Assembly (NCBI RefSeq): GCF_001429505.1
Contig: NZ_LMJW01000004.1
Span: 182,743-246,742 of the forward strand
Source: Allobosea sp. Root483D1
GTDB taxonomy: Bacteria; Pseudomonadota; Alphaproteobacteria; Rhizobiales; Beijerinckiaceae
Length of the DNA stretch: 64,000 bases
Direction of reading: 5' to 3'
In this document: one piece after another, positions 52,820 through 63,689 of the stretch
Position numbering within the stretch: position 1 is the stretch's first letter
Layout of the letters: every line of letters starts with the position of its first letter
Made by a program: the position numbers and the translations under genes
Notes under the pieces: model-generated
Database searches by the model: none
What the model was told of the DNA's origin: nothing
The model's input: the letters and a program-made list of their open reading frames with translations, nothing else

Positions 52820-53965
52820 ATGCAGCCAGCCTGGGCGATCGGCCTGATGACCGGAACGGTCCTCGACGGCAATATCGACATCGCCGCGATCCGCACGGAT
52901 GGCGTGGTGGTCGCCGAGTTCGGACCGTGGCGGCTCTCGCCCTATCGCCAGGAGGTTCGCGACCTGCTCGCGGAGGCGGTGCAGGCGGCACTGACCTGGC
53001 GTTTCGAGGGGCCGGAGCCGGCGATTTTCGCGCAGGCCGAGCGCGCCCTGACGCTGGCGCAAGGCGAGGCCGTCGCTGAATTCCTCGCCGCTGAGGGCAT
53101 CGCGGCGAGCGCGGTCGCGGCCATCGGCTTCCATGGCCAGACTGTGCTGCACCGCGCCCCGACCAGGGAGCGCAAGGGCGACACCCGCCAGCTCGGCGAC
53201 GGCGCGCTGATGGCCGGGCAGCTCGGTATCGATGTCGTCTATGATTTCCGCACCGCCGATGTCCGCGCCGGCGGCCAGGGCGCACCGCTCGTTGCGAGCT
53301 ATCACGCTGCATTGATGCGCAGCCTCGGTGCCGGGCAGGAGACCGCCGTGCTCAATCTCGGCGGCGTCGGCAATCTCAGCGCCTTCGCCGATGCCGAATG
53401 CGTGCTCGCCTTCGATACCGGCCCGGGCAATGCGCCGCTGAACGACTGGATCAAGCAGCACGGCAAGGGCGAGATGGACCGCGACGGCGCCTTCTCGCTC
53501 GCCGGCACGGTCGACGAAGCCCGGCTCACGCGCCTGCTCGAACACCCCTATCTCGTCGCGCCCTATCCGAAATCGCTCGACCGCTACGATTTCACCGCCG
53601 CGATGGCCGAGGGCCTCTGCTTCGAGGACGGGGCGGCGACGCTGACCGCCTTCACCGCCGGCGCGGTCGGGCGCGGGCTCGATTTGCTCCCGGTTCGGCC
53701 GGAAAGGCTGATCGTCTGCGGCGGCGGGCGGCGCAATCCGGCGATCATGGCTGAGCTCAACGGGCGCACCGGCACCGAGGCGGTCCCGGCCGAGGCCGTC
53801 GGCTGGCGCGGCGACGCGATCGAAGCCGAGTGCTTCGCCTTTCTGGCCATGCGCCGCAAGGCCGGTCTGCCGATCAGCTTCCCGCTGACCACCGGGGTTG
53901 CTGAGCCGATGACGGGCGGGCGGATCGCGAGAGACGGATTCACCGATCAGATTGAATCAATCTGA
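52820..53965 (+). CDS. anmK: Anhydro-N-acetylmuramic acid kinase (381 aa)
   Basis: AnmK converts 1,6-anhydroMurNAc plus ATP to MurNAc 6-phosphate in murein recycling. Sugar-kinase blocks are present: [57 protein letters not shown] and [14 protein letters not shown]. Length is normal. The last ~10 residues ([10 protein letters not shown]) and the stop codon lie inside a 55-bp perfect palindrome, so the natural C-terminus was replaced or extended by an inserted repeat. The D-aminopeptidase and peptide-binding protein genes upstream fit a recycling context. Confidence 0.92.
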   Translation: MQPAWAIGLMTGTVLDGNIDIAAIRTDGVVVAEFGPWRLSPYRQEVRDLLAEAVQAALTWRFEGPEPAIFAQAERALTLAQGEAVAEFLAAEGIAASAVAAIGFHGQTVLHRAPTRERKGDTRQLGDGALMAGQLGIDVVYDFRTADVRAGGQGAPLVASYHAALMRSLGAGQETAVLNLGGVGNLSAFADAECVLAFDTGPGNAPLNDWIKQHGKGEMDRDGAFSLAGTVDEARLTRLLEHPYLVAPYPKSLDRYDFTAAMAEGLCFEDGAATLTAFTAGAVGRGLDLLPVRPERLIVCGGGRRNPAIMAELNGRTGTEAVPAEAVGWRGDAIEAECFAFLAMRRKAGLPISFPLTTGVAEPMTGGRIARDGFTDQIESI

Positions 53966-53983
53966 TCGGTGAATCCGTCTCTC
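53929..53983. repeat. 55-bp perfect palindrome overlapping the end of anmK
   Basis: Arms of 25 bases (53929-53953 and 53959-53983) are exact reverse complements around the 5-base centre GAATC, whose outer bases also pair. It covers the last 11 codons, including the stop, of anmK. As RNA it would be a stem of about 26 bp, enough to terminate or protect the message. It is far larger than a typical terminator and looks like an inserted mobile palindrome. Confidence 0.85.
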
Positions 53984-53998
53984 ACTTTGAGTTTGAGA

Positions 53999-54040
53999 CC
54001 GTTTTACCGATCAACTTGCGATGCAAGTTGATCGGAACGG
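53999..54040. repeat. Second palindrome next to the anmK palindrome
   Basis: A perfect 13-bp stem (54007-54019 with 54023-54035) encloses the loop GAT, and after a 3-base bulge on the left the match continues 5 more bp (53999-54003 with 54036-54040). CCGATC occurs in both this and the previous palindrome. The pair probably forms one composite element of about 112 bp. Confidence 0.75.
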
Positions 54041-54088
54041 GCTCGAGCGGGCGTTGACGGCGCGCGCCGGCGAGGGTTCAAGGGCGGC

Positions 54089-54667
54089 ATGAGCAACTTC
54101 GCCTTCGAGCCCCTCGCCATCCCAGCCGTCGTGCTGATCAGGCCGAAGAAATTCGGCGATGCACGCGGCTACTTCATGGAGACCTGGAGCCGGGAGGCCT
54201 TCGCGGTGGCCGGCATCGACGCGGTCTTCGTGCAGGACAACCAATCGCTCTCGGCGGCGCCCGGCGTGGTGCGCGGCCTGCATTTCCAGGCGCCGCCGGC
54301 GGCGCAGGCCAAGCTGGTCCGGGTGCTGAAGGGCGCGATTCTCGACGTCGCCGTCGATATTCGCGTGGGATCGCCGAGCTACGGCAGGTGGTGCGCGACG
54401 ACGCTCACTGCCGAGGGCGCCGAACAGCTCTTCGTGCCGCGCGGTTTCGCCCATGGCTTCTGCACGCTCGAACCCGGCACCGAGGTCACCTACAAGGTCG
54501 ACGGCCCCTACGCTCCGGAAACGGAAGGCGGCATCGCCTGGAACGACCCCGAGCTTGCGATAGACTGGCCGGTCGCCGGGACGGAGGCGCAGCTCTCCGG
54601 CAAGGATACGACGCTGCCCGGATTTGCCGGTTTCGCCAGCCCCTTCCGCTACGAGGACTTCGCGTGA
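54089..54667 (+). CDS. rfbC: dTDP-4-dehydrorhamnose 3,5-epimerase (192 aa)
   Basis: RmlC epimerises C3 and C5 of dTDP-4-keto-6-deoxyglucose. Family blocks are present: [38 protein letters not shown] (with the catalytic His in GLHFQ), [19 protein letters not shown] and [12 protein letters not shown]. Length is typical. The stop overlaps the GTG start of rfbB (GTGA). rfbA and rfbD are not in the window and must be elsewhere, unless the 4-keto sugar is used directly. Confidence 0.93.
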   Translation: MSNFAFEPLAIPAVVLIRPKKFGDARGYFMETWSREAFAVAGIDAVFVQDNQSLSAAPGVVRGLHFQAPPAAQAKLVRVLKGAILDVAVDIRVGSPSYGRWCATTLTAEGAEQLFVPRGFAHGFCTLEPGTEVTYKVDGPYAPETEGGIAWNDPELAIDWPVAGTEAQLSGKDTTLPGFAGFASPFRYEDFA

Positions 54668-55719
54668 AGCGCTATCTCGTCACCGGCGGCGCCGGTTTCA
54701 TCGGCTCGGCCGTGGTGCGCCATTTGATCCGGCAGACGCCGCATCCGGTACTGGTCGTCGACAAGCTGACCTATGCCGGCAATCTCGACAATCTCGAGCC
54801 CGTCTCGAACGATCCGCGGCTCACCTTCCTGCAGGCCGATATCGGCGACGGAACGGCGATGCGGCAGGCCTTCGTCGAATTCGCGCCCGACATCGTCATG
54901 CACCTCGCCGCCGAGAGCCATGTCGACCGCTCGATCGACGGGCCCGCCGCCTTCATCGAGACCAATATCGTCGGCTCCTTCGTGCTGCTGCAGGAGGCGC
55001 TGCGGCACTGGCGCTCGCTGCCTCCGGCGGAACAGGCCGGCTTCCGCTTCCACCAGATCTCGACCGACGAGGTCTTCGGCTCGCTCGGCGAGGACGGGCT
55101 GTTCAGCGAGACCTCGCCCTATCAGCCGAACTCGCCCTATTCGGCCTCGAAGGCGGCGTCCGACCATCTGGCGCGGGCCTGGCACCACACTTACGGCTTG
55201 CCGGTCGTGCTCTCAAACTGCTCGAACAATTACGGGCCCTATCACTTCCCCGAGAAGCTGATCCCGCTGATGATCCTCAACGCACTCGAGGGCAAGGATC
55301 TGCCGGTCTATGGCTCGGGCGCCCAAATCCGCGACTGGCTGCATGTCGAGGATCACGCCCGCGCGCTGGCCCTGATCGCGCGGAGCGGGCGGATCGGCGA
55401 GAGCTACAATGTCGGCGGCTCCGCCGAACGCAGCAATCTCGAGGTGGTGAAGGCGATCTGCGCGCTGATGGACGAGCTGGCTCCCGATGCCGCGATCGGT
55501 CCTCGCGAGAACCTGATCCGCTTCGTCGTCGACCGGCCGGGCCACGACCAGCGCTATGCGATCGACGCGTCCAAGATCGAGCGCGAGCTCGGCTGGCGGC
55601 CGCAGGAGAGCTTCGAGAGCGGGCTTCGCAAGACGGTCGCCTGGTATCTCGGGAATCGCGACTGGTGGGGCCGGATCCGCTCCGGTGTCTACCGCGGCGA
55701 GCGGCTCGGAGCCGGTTGA
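54664..55719 (+). CDS. rfbB: dTDP-glucose 4,6-dehydratase (351 aa)
   Basis: RmlB makes dTDP-4-keto-6-deoxyglucose with bound NAD. The NAD loop TGGAGFIG, the [10 protein letters not shown] block (catalytic Thr/Asp/Glu), the YSASK active-site Tyr/Lys and [18 protein letters not shown] are all present. The start is GTG in an overlap with the epimerase stop; no ATG fits. It is separated from the minus-strand glycan island by 30 kb but could supply dTDP-sugars to it. Confidence 0.94.
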   Translation: MKRYLVTGGAGFIGSAVVRHLIRQTPHPVLVVDKLTYAGNLDNLEPVSNDPRLTFLQADIGDGTAMRQAFVEFAPDIVMHLAAESHVDRSIDGPAAFIETNIVGSFVLLQEALRHWRSLPPAEQAGFRFHQISTDEVFGSLGEDGLFSETSPYQPNSPYSASKAASDHLARAWHHTYGLPVVLSNCSNNYGPYHFPEKLIPLMILNALEGKDLPVYGSGAQIRDWLHVEDHARALALIARSGRIGESYNVGGSAERSNLEVVKAICALMDELAPDAAIGPRENLIRFVVDRPGHDQRYAIDASKIERELGWRPQESFESGLRKTVAWYLGNRDWWGRIRSGVYRGERLGAG

Positions 55720-55732
55720 ATTTCCTCGCGCC

Positions 55733-55762
55733 GGGCCGGCCTCCGGAGCTGGTGGCCGGCCC
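55733..55762. terminator. GC-rich stem-loop after rfbB
   Basis: A perfect 9-bp stem (55733-55741 with 55754-55762; GGGCCGGCC and complement) surrounds a 12-base loop, 14 bases after the rfbB stop. No T-run follows. It lies between convergent genes and may end or protect the rfbCB message. Confidence 0.5.
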
Positions 55763-55859
55763 GCTGCAGTCATCGGAAAAAACACGCGCCCCAAGCCCAT
55801 CCCCTTGCGGGAGCGGGCATCCCACCAACCCTATGCGCGTGATCTGGCTCGCTGCGGCC

Positions 55860-56591
55860 TCAGGCGGCGCAGCAGGCGTGAGCTTTCGGCTGGTCCTCGT
55901 ACTCGTCATGGCGCTTGACGAAGCTCAGTGTCGAATTCTCGTTGCGGCCCTTCGGCGCCCGGTCGAGGATCATCAGCGTCGACAGCATCTCCTCGCCACC
56001 GCGGGCGTAGCCCGAGTAGGTGTGGAAGACCTCGCCGTTCTCGTCGCGGATGAAGGAGCTCAGGCCGGGCAATTCATCATGGGCCTGCTCCGACGGCGTC
56101 CGCGTGAAATTGTAGAGCACCGCGCCTTGGGCGAGCTCCTCCTTGGTGAAGGAGGCGTGGTAGTCAAAGTTGAACTCGCTGCCGAAGGACGAAACCCAGG
56201 GCACGACCCAGCCCATGCGCGCCTTGTAGGCCTCGATCTTGTCGAGCGGCGCACGCGAGACCATGACCAGCGTGACGTCGTGATTGTTGAGATGCGCCAG
56301 CGTGCCGTCGAAATGATCGGCCATGAAGGAGCAGCCCGGACAGCCCGCCTCCCAGTCCGGCCCGAACATGAAATGGTAGACCACGAGCTGGCTGCGGCCG
56401 TCGAACAATTCGGGGAGCGTCTTCTTGCCCCCGGGCGTATCGAACACATAGTCCTTGTCGACCTTGACCCAGGGCAAGGCCAGCCGCTCGGCATTGATCT
56501 CGTCGCGCAGCCGGGTGAACTCCTTCTCGCGGGCGAGCAGGGTCTTGCGTGCGTCCAGCCATTTGGAACGGGAAACCACCTGATGCTCCAT
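55860..56591 (-). CDS. DUF899 thioredoxin-like protein (243 aa)
   Basis: The DUF899 signature is clear: VSRSKWLDARKTLLAREKEF near the start, YHFMFGPDWEAGCPGCSFMA (CxxC-like CPGC in the thioredoxin-fold position), ADHFDGTLAHLNNHDVTLVM and PGLSSFIRDENGEVFHTYSG. The biochemical function of this family is unknown; a redox role is often assumed. The second of two adjacent ATGs (56591) is chosen because AGGAGG is then at correct spacing. It is divergent from a MarR gene with a perfect 12-bp palindrome between. Confidence 0.88.
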   Translation of the reverse strand: MEHQVVSRSKWLDARKTLLAREKEFTRLRDEINAERLALPWVKVDKDYVFDTPGGKKTLPELFDGRSQLVVYHFMFGPDWEAGCPGCSFMADHFDGTLAHLNNHDVTLVMVSRAPLDKIEAYKARMGWVVPWVSSFGSEFNFDYHASFTKEELAQGAVLYNFTRTPSEQAHDELPGLSSFIRDENGEVFHTYSGYARGGEEMLSTLMILDRAPKGRNENSTLSFVKRHDEYEDQPKAHACCAA

Positions 56592-56636
56592 CATCGCCTC
56601 CTTGCAGCATCCAGCCCCCCGGCCTAGATTGGTTGC

Positions 56637-56648
56637 GTTGATATCAAC
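56637..56648. promoter_or_regulatory. Perfect 12-bp palindrome, candidate MarR operator
   Basis: GTTGATATCAAC lies in the 68-bp gap between the divergent DUF899 and MarR genes. The size and AT-rich core match MarR-family sites. It probably overlaps both promoters. Binding is inferred from position. Confidence 0.6.
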
Positions 56649-56659
56649 ATATCTGAACG

Positions 56660-57124
56660 ATGTCAAAATCATTGGAAGCACCGATCGAATCCCTCGTCCC
56701 CTTCGCCACGACGCTGCATGTGCGCGACCATTGCCTTTGCCTGTATGTCCAGCGCGCGGCTAGGTCGTTGGCGCGATTGTTCGACGAAGCCTTGCGCCCG
56801 GTCGATCTCACCAATCAGCAATTCTCCCTTCTGATGTCGCTGAACCGGCCGGAGCCGCCGCCGATCGGCCCGGTCGCCCACCTGCTCGGCATGGACCGGA
56901 CCACGCTGACCGCGGCGCTGAAGCCGCTCGAACGCCGCGGCCTCGTCGTCGTGACCGCGGGCGAGAAGGACCGCCGCAGCCGGCTCCTGGCAATTACGCC
57001 GGAGGGAATTGCCCTGCTCGCGCGCGCCATGCCGATCTGGCAGCGCACGCATGACGAGGTCGATGCCCGCCTCACCGACATCGAACCGGCCAGGCTCAGG
57101 CAGGCGCTCCAGGCCGTGTCATAG
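56660..57124 (+). CDS. MarR family transcriptional regulator (154 aa)
   Basis: A MarR fold is visible: LCLYVQRAARSLARLFDEAL as the dimer helix, TNQQFSLLMSLNRPEPPPIG then VAHLLGMDRTTLTAALKPLE as the helix-turn-helix, and the wing AGEKDRRSRLLAITPEGIAL with the D-R-R motif. One Cys pair (C26, C28) in the N-terminal helix could sense oxidants. It probably represses the DUF899 gene and itself. The VOC gene that follows is 68 bases downstream. Confidence 0.88.
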   Translation: MSKSLEAPIESLVPFATTLHVRDHCLCLYVQRAARSLARLFDEALRPVDLTNQQFSLLMSLNRPEPPPIGPVAHLLGMDRTTLTAALKPLERRGLVVVTAGEKDRRSRLLAITPEGIALLARAMPIWQRTHDEVDARLTDIEPARLRQALQAVS

Positions 57125-57192
57125 CCGCGCCACATCGCCCCGGCCCATTGGCCGATGCATCGACCAGGACGATGCCGACTTGAGGAGCCACA

Positions 57193-57597
57193 ATGCCCCA
57201 GATGATCTTCGTCAACCTGCCCGTGAAGGACCTCAAGAAGTCGATGGCCTTCTTCGGGGCGCTCGGCTTCTCCTTCAACCCGCAGTTCACCGATGACACC
57301 GCCGCCTGCATGGTGATCAGCGACACGATCTTGGTGATGCTGCTGACCCATGAGAAGTTCGCGAGCTTCTCGCCGAAGCCGATCGCCGACACCAGCCAGT
57401 CGCTGCAGGTTCTGCTCACGCTCTCGCGCGAGAGCCGCGAGGCGGTCGACGCGATCGTCGCGGCGGCGCTCGTCGCCGGCGGCACGACCACTGACGAGCC
57501 GACGGATTACGGCTTCATGTACGACCACAGTTTTCTGGATCTCGACGGCCATGCCTGGGGGGTGATGTGGATGGACCCAAGCGCGGTGCAGTCGTAA
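57193..57597 (+). CDS. VOC family protein, glyoxalase/bleomycin-resistance-like (134 aa)
   Basis: The protein is a compact VOC unit of the PhnB/YdeO-like group: MIFVNLPVKDLKKSMAFFGA, CMVISDTILVMLLTHEKF, and GFMYDHSFLDLDGHAWGVMW at the end (the DGH ending is typical). Family members are often dioxygenases, isomerases or drug binders; this one is not assignable. It is encoded after the MarR gene in the same direction and is often found with DUF899 genes. A strong terminator follows. Confidence 0.85.
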   Translation: MPQMIFVNLPVKDLKKSMAFFGALGFSFNPQFTDDTAACMVISDTILVMLLTHEKFASFSPKPIADTSQSLQVLLTLSRESREAVDAIVAAALVAGGTTTDEPTDYGFMYDHSFLDLDGHAWGVMWMDPSAVQS

Positions 57598-57629
57598 CCG
57601 CAAGCCGGCGAGGGGGCTGGAAAAATTCG

Positions 57630-57655
57630 GGGGCGCGGCATTGCTGCCGCGCCCC
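57630..57655. terminator. Bidirectional rho-independent terminator
   Basis: A perfect 11-bp GC-rich stem (57630-57640 with 57645-57655) encloses the loop TTGC. TTT follows on the plus strand and AAAAA lies just left of the stem, so it can work in both directions. It separates the convergent VOC and glpV genes. Confidence 0.75.
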
Positions 57656-57685
57656 TTTCGCACGTCCGAGCCGGGAGGAGGGGGC

Positions 57686-59458
<1,773 letters not shown>

Positions 59459-59536
59459 CGTTGTCCTCCGACGTTTCCCTTGGGGTGCCGCCCGTTCTTC
59501 CGGGTCGGTCGTTTCTTATTGTTGGGCTTGCCTCCT

Positions 59537-59814
59537 CTAAACGAAGCGGAACACCGCTGCGGCATAGAGGAGCGCGAGGCCGGAAGCCCACCACAGCGGC
59601 TGGCCGACGATCCCGAGCCAGGCGAGGTGAATGAAGGCGCTGCCGAGCAGCGAGATGAAGAGCCGGTCGCCGCGCGTGGTGGCGATGCCGAGCACGCCGA
59701 CCCGCTCGGTCTCGGGCCGGAACATCGCGAGCAGCGTCAGGATCAGGAGCAGGCTGGCGATCCCGGCGAAGAAGAGGCCGGTCTGCCAGGTCCAGGCCAT
59801 CCAGTTGAGTTCCA

Positions 59815-59815
<1 letters not shown>
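59537..59815 (-). CDS. glpU: DUF2160 small membrane protein of the glycerol transporter (92 aa)
   Basis: Three hydrophobic segments are separated by short polar loops: WTWQTGLFFAGIASLLLILT, then DRLFISLLGSAFIHLAWLGI and WWASGLALLYAAAV. This matches GlpU/DUF2160, a small protein always coded within glycerol ABC loci; its role is not well defined. The start ATG overlaps the glpQ stop as TGATG with GGAGG 5 nt upstream; a GTG one codon earlier was rejected. Confidence 0.85.
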
Positions 59816-60611
<796 letters not shown>

Positions 60612-60612
<1 letters not shown>

Positions 60613-61511
60613 CAGCCCCTCCCCGCTTCAGAGTCGGCCCGCGCATCGGCGGTGGTCATGACCGTGTAGAACACCCAGCAGACCGCGAGGATGATCAGGT
60701 TGTATACGATAGAGAGCGCCGCCGCCTTGCCGAGGTCGAACTGGCCCAGTGCGAGCTTCACCAGTTCGATCGAGAGGAAGGTCGTCGAATTGCCGGGGCC
60801 GCCGCCGGTGACGACGAAGGGCTCGGTGTAGATCATGAACGAGTCCATGAAGCGCAGCAGCACAGCGATCAGCAGCACGCGGTTCATCTTGGGCAGCTGG
60901 ATGGTGCGGAACACGGCCCAGCGCGAGGCGCCATCGATGCGAGCCGCCTGGTAATAGGCGTCGGGGATCGACTTCAGGCCGGCATAGCAGAGCAGCGCGA
61001 CCAACGAGGTCCAGTGCCAGACATCCATCACGACGATGGTGAACCAGGCCGCGACCGGGTCGGAGACGTAGTTGTAGCGGATACCGAGGCCGTTCACCGC
61101 CGCGCCGAACAGGCCGATGTCGCCGCGCGCGAAGATCTGCCAGATCGTGCCGACGACGTTCCACGGGATCAGCAGCGGCAGCGCCATCAGCACAAGCGTC
61201 GCCGAGACCGTCCAGCCCTCGCGCGGCATCGACAGCGCGACCAGGATGCCGAGCGGTATCTCGATGGCGAGGATGATCGCGGAGAAGGCGAGGTTGCGCC
61301 ATAGCGAGTCGTAGAAGCGCGAGCCGAGATCGCTTTTGGGATCGAGCAGCTCGGCGAACCAGCCGACGCCGTTCCAGAAGAACTGGTTGTTGCCGAAGGA
61401 ATCCTGGACCGAATAGTTGACCACCGTCATCAGCGGGATCACCGCCGAGAAGGCGACGATCAGCAGTACCGGCAGGACGAGCAGCCAGGCCTTCTGGTTG
61501 ACCGGCTTCAT
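60612..61511 (-). CDS. glpP: Glycerol ABC transporter permease (299 aa)
   Basis: It is a MalF-type permease with six or seven helices: an N-terminal AWLLVLPVLLIVAFSAVIPL helix, the PLLIPWNVVGTIWQIFARGD stretch and the EAA loop AARIDGASRWAVFRTIQLPK. The start overlaps the glpT stop (ATGA). It forms the membrane channel with GlpQ. Confidence 0.9.
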
Positions 61512-62602
61512 ACCGCACCTCCCGGCAGCGCTTGCCCCTTCACCAGATGGCCGTCGCTGTAGATGTGGATCTGGCTTGGCTGCAGCGCTAGCGCGGCCTG
61601 ATCGCCGTCGAAGCTCGCGCCTTCCGGCACGCTCGCGGCGAGCTTGAGGCCATCGAGCTCGACGCGGGCGATACGAGCCCGGCCGATATCGTCGATCCTG
61701 GTGATCTTGACCGGCAGTCCGCCGCCGCGCGGGCTCAAGGTCACGTATTCCGGTCGGATGCCGAGCTCGACCTTGCCGGCGAGCGCGGGATAATGCCGGG
61801 CCAGCGCGATCTGCTGGCCGGCGAGATTGGCATGCGCACCTTCGACGGCGCAGGGCAGCACGTTCATGCCAGGCGAGCCGATGAAATGGCCGACGAAGGT
61901 GTGGGCCGGATGCTGGAACAGCTCCTCCGGCGTGCCGGTCTGGACCACGCCGCCATCATGCATCACCACGACCGTGTCGGCGAAGGTCAGCGCCTCCGTC
62001 TGGTCGTGGGTGACATAGATCATGGTGAGGTCGAGCTTGCGATGCAGCTCCTTCAGCATCGAGCGCAATTGCCATTTCAGATGCGGGTCGATGACGGTCA
62101 AAGGCTCGTCGAACAGGATCGCGGCGACGTCGGGCCGGACCAGCCCGCGCCCGAGCGAGATCTTCTGCTTGGCGTCGGCCCCGAGCCGGCTCGCCTTGCG
62201 GTCGAGCGCCGAGGTCAGATCGAGCAGGCGGGCGATCTCGGCGACGCGGGCCTCGATCTCGACCCGCGCCACGCCACGGTTCTTCAGCGGGAAGGCGAGG
62301 TTCTCGCGCACCGTCATGGTGTCGTAGACGACCGGGAACTGGAAGACCTGGGCGATGTTGCGCGCCTCGGTCGACAGGCGGGTGACGTCGACGCCGTCGA
62401 ACAGGATGCGCCCGCGCGTCGGAACGACCAGCCCTGAGATGATGTTGAGCAGAGTGGTCTTGCCGCAGCCCGAGGGCCCGAGCAGCGCATAGGCGCCGCC
62501 CTGGCGCCAGACATGGTCGACCTCGCGCAGGGCGTAGTCCTGCGGCCCTTGCGGGTTGGGCTTGTAGGCGTGGGCGAGCTTGTCGAGCGTGATCTGGGCC
62601 AT
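61508..62602 (-). CDS. glpT: Glycerol ABC transporter ATPase with a degenerate signature (364 aa)
   Basis: Walker A is intact (GPSGCGKTT, residues 42-50), the Q-loop is FQFPVVYDTM, Walker B has D165-E166 (AILFDEPLTVID) and the H-loop His is present (YVTHD, H199). The LSGGQ signature is replaced by LGADAKQ (140-146). A C-terminal MalK-like regulatory domain (residues ~240-364) is present. Its partner GlpS keeps LSGGQ but lacks the H-loop His, so only one ATP site of the pair is canonical. It lies 1 base from glpS. Confidence 0.9.
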   Translation of the reverse strand: MAQITLDKLAHAYKPNPQGPQDYALREVDHVWRQGGAYALLGPSGCGKTTLLNIISGLVVPTRGRILFDGVDVTRLSTEARNIAQVFQFPVVYDTMTVRENLAFPLKNRGVARVEIEARVAEIARLLDLTSALDRKASRLGADAKQKISLGRGLVRPDVAAILFDEPLTVIDPHLKWQLRSMLKELHRKLDLTMIYVTHDQTEALTFADTVVVMHDGGVVQTGTPEELFQHPAHTFVGHFIGSPGMNVLPCAVEGAHANLAGQQIALARHYPALAGKVELGIRPEYVTLSPRGGGLPVKITRIDDIGRARIARVELDGLKLAASVPEGASFDGDQAALALQPSQIHIYSDGHLVKGQALPGGAV

Positions 62603-62603
62603 G

Positions 62604-63689
62604 TCACGCTGCCTTTGCCGGAGCGGCGGCCGCGAGCGCGCCGGCGGCGTCGAACAGGAAGATGCGGGCAGGATCGAGCCAGGCAGTCACGGCCGCGCCG
62701 GGTTCCAGCCGGCGCACGCCCGGCACCAGCGCGATCAGGCGATGCTCGCCGACATCGAGATGGACGAAGGATTCCGAGCCGGTGATCTCGGAGACGGAGA
62801 CGGAAGCCTCGAGCGCGATCGCTGGCGCCGGCAACCCATCGAGCGAGAGGTGATGGGCCCGGAAACCGATCGTGTAGGCGCCATCCGGCACGCTGGCGAA
62901 GGCGCCGGTGGTCGGGATGCTCTGGCCGGTCGAGAGCCTGACCTCGCCGCCCTGCTTGGTGCCGGCGAGCGTGTTGAGCGGCGGGTCGGAGAAAACCTGC
63001 GCCGTCACAAGATCATGCGGCTGGCGATAGACCTGCGCCGTCGGGCCGAACTGGGTCACCCGCCCCTGGAACAGGGTCGCGGTATTGCCGCCGAGCAGCA
63101 GCGCCTCGCTCGGCTCGGTGGTGGCATAGACGAAGATTGCGCCGGATTCGGCGAAGATGCGCGGCAATTCCTCGCGCAATTCCTCGCGCAATTTGTAGTC
63201 GAGATTGGCGAGCGGCTCGTCGAGCAGGACGAGCTCCGCCCGCTTGACCAAAGCGCGCGCGATCGCGGTGCGCTGCTGCTGGCCGCCGGAGAGTTCGAGC
63301 GGCTTGCGCTGGAGATAAGGCTCGAGCCGCAGCAGCGCGGCGGCGCTCTTCACCCTGGCCTCGATCTCGCGCGCCGGCAGACCGGCGACCCTGAGCGGCG
63401 AAGCGATGTTTTCGAAGACCGACAGCGCCGGGTAGTTGATGAACTGCTGGTAGACCATCGCGACATTGCGCTTCTGCACCGGCAGCCCGGTGACGTCGCG
63501 GCCTTCGACCAGGACCTTGCCGGTGCTTGGCGCATCGAGCCCGGCCATCAGGCGCATCAGCGAGGTCTTGCCGGCGAGCGTGGCGCCGAGCAGCACGTTG
63601 AGCGAACCCCTCTCCAGTGTCAGCGTGATGTCGGCGAGCAGGGTTTGCGCGCCGCGCGTCAGGCCGAGACGATCGAGGGTCAGGCTCAT
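62604..63689 (-). CDS. glpS: Glycerol ABC transporter ATPase lacking the H-loop His (361 aa)
   Basis: Walker A is an unusual but complete GATLAGKTS (35-43), the signature LSGGQQQR is intact (133-140), Walker B has D157-E158 ([12 protein letters not shown]). At the H-loop the sequence is [10 protein letters not shown]: Thr191 stands where His is expected. A MalK-like C-terminal domain follows. It overlaps glpD by 4 bases. Paired with GlpT it should form an asymmetric ATPase. Confidence 0.9.
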   Translation of the reverse strand: MSLTLDRLGLTRGAQTLLADITLTLERGSLNVLLGATLAGKTSLMRLMAGLDAPSTGKVLVEGRDVTGLPVQKRNVAMVYQQFINYPALSVFENIASPLRVAGLPAREIEARVKSAAALLRLEPYLQRKPLELSGGQQQRTAIARALVKRAELVLLDEPLANLDYKLREELREELPRIFAESGAIFVYATTEPSEALLLGGNTATLFQGRVTQFGPTAQVYRQPHDLVTAQVFSDPPLNTLAGTKQGGEVRLSTGQSIPTTGAFASVPDGAYTIGFRAHHLSLDGLPAPAIALEASVSVSEITGSESFVHLDVGEHRLIALVPGVRRLEPGAAVTAWLDPARIFLFDAAGALAAAAPAKAA

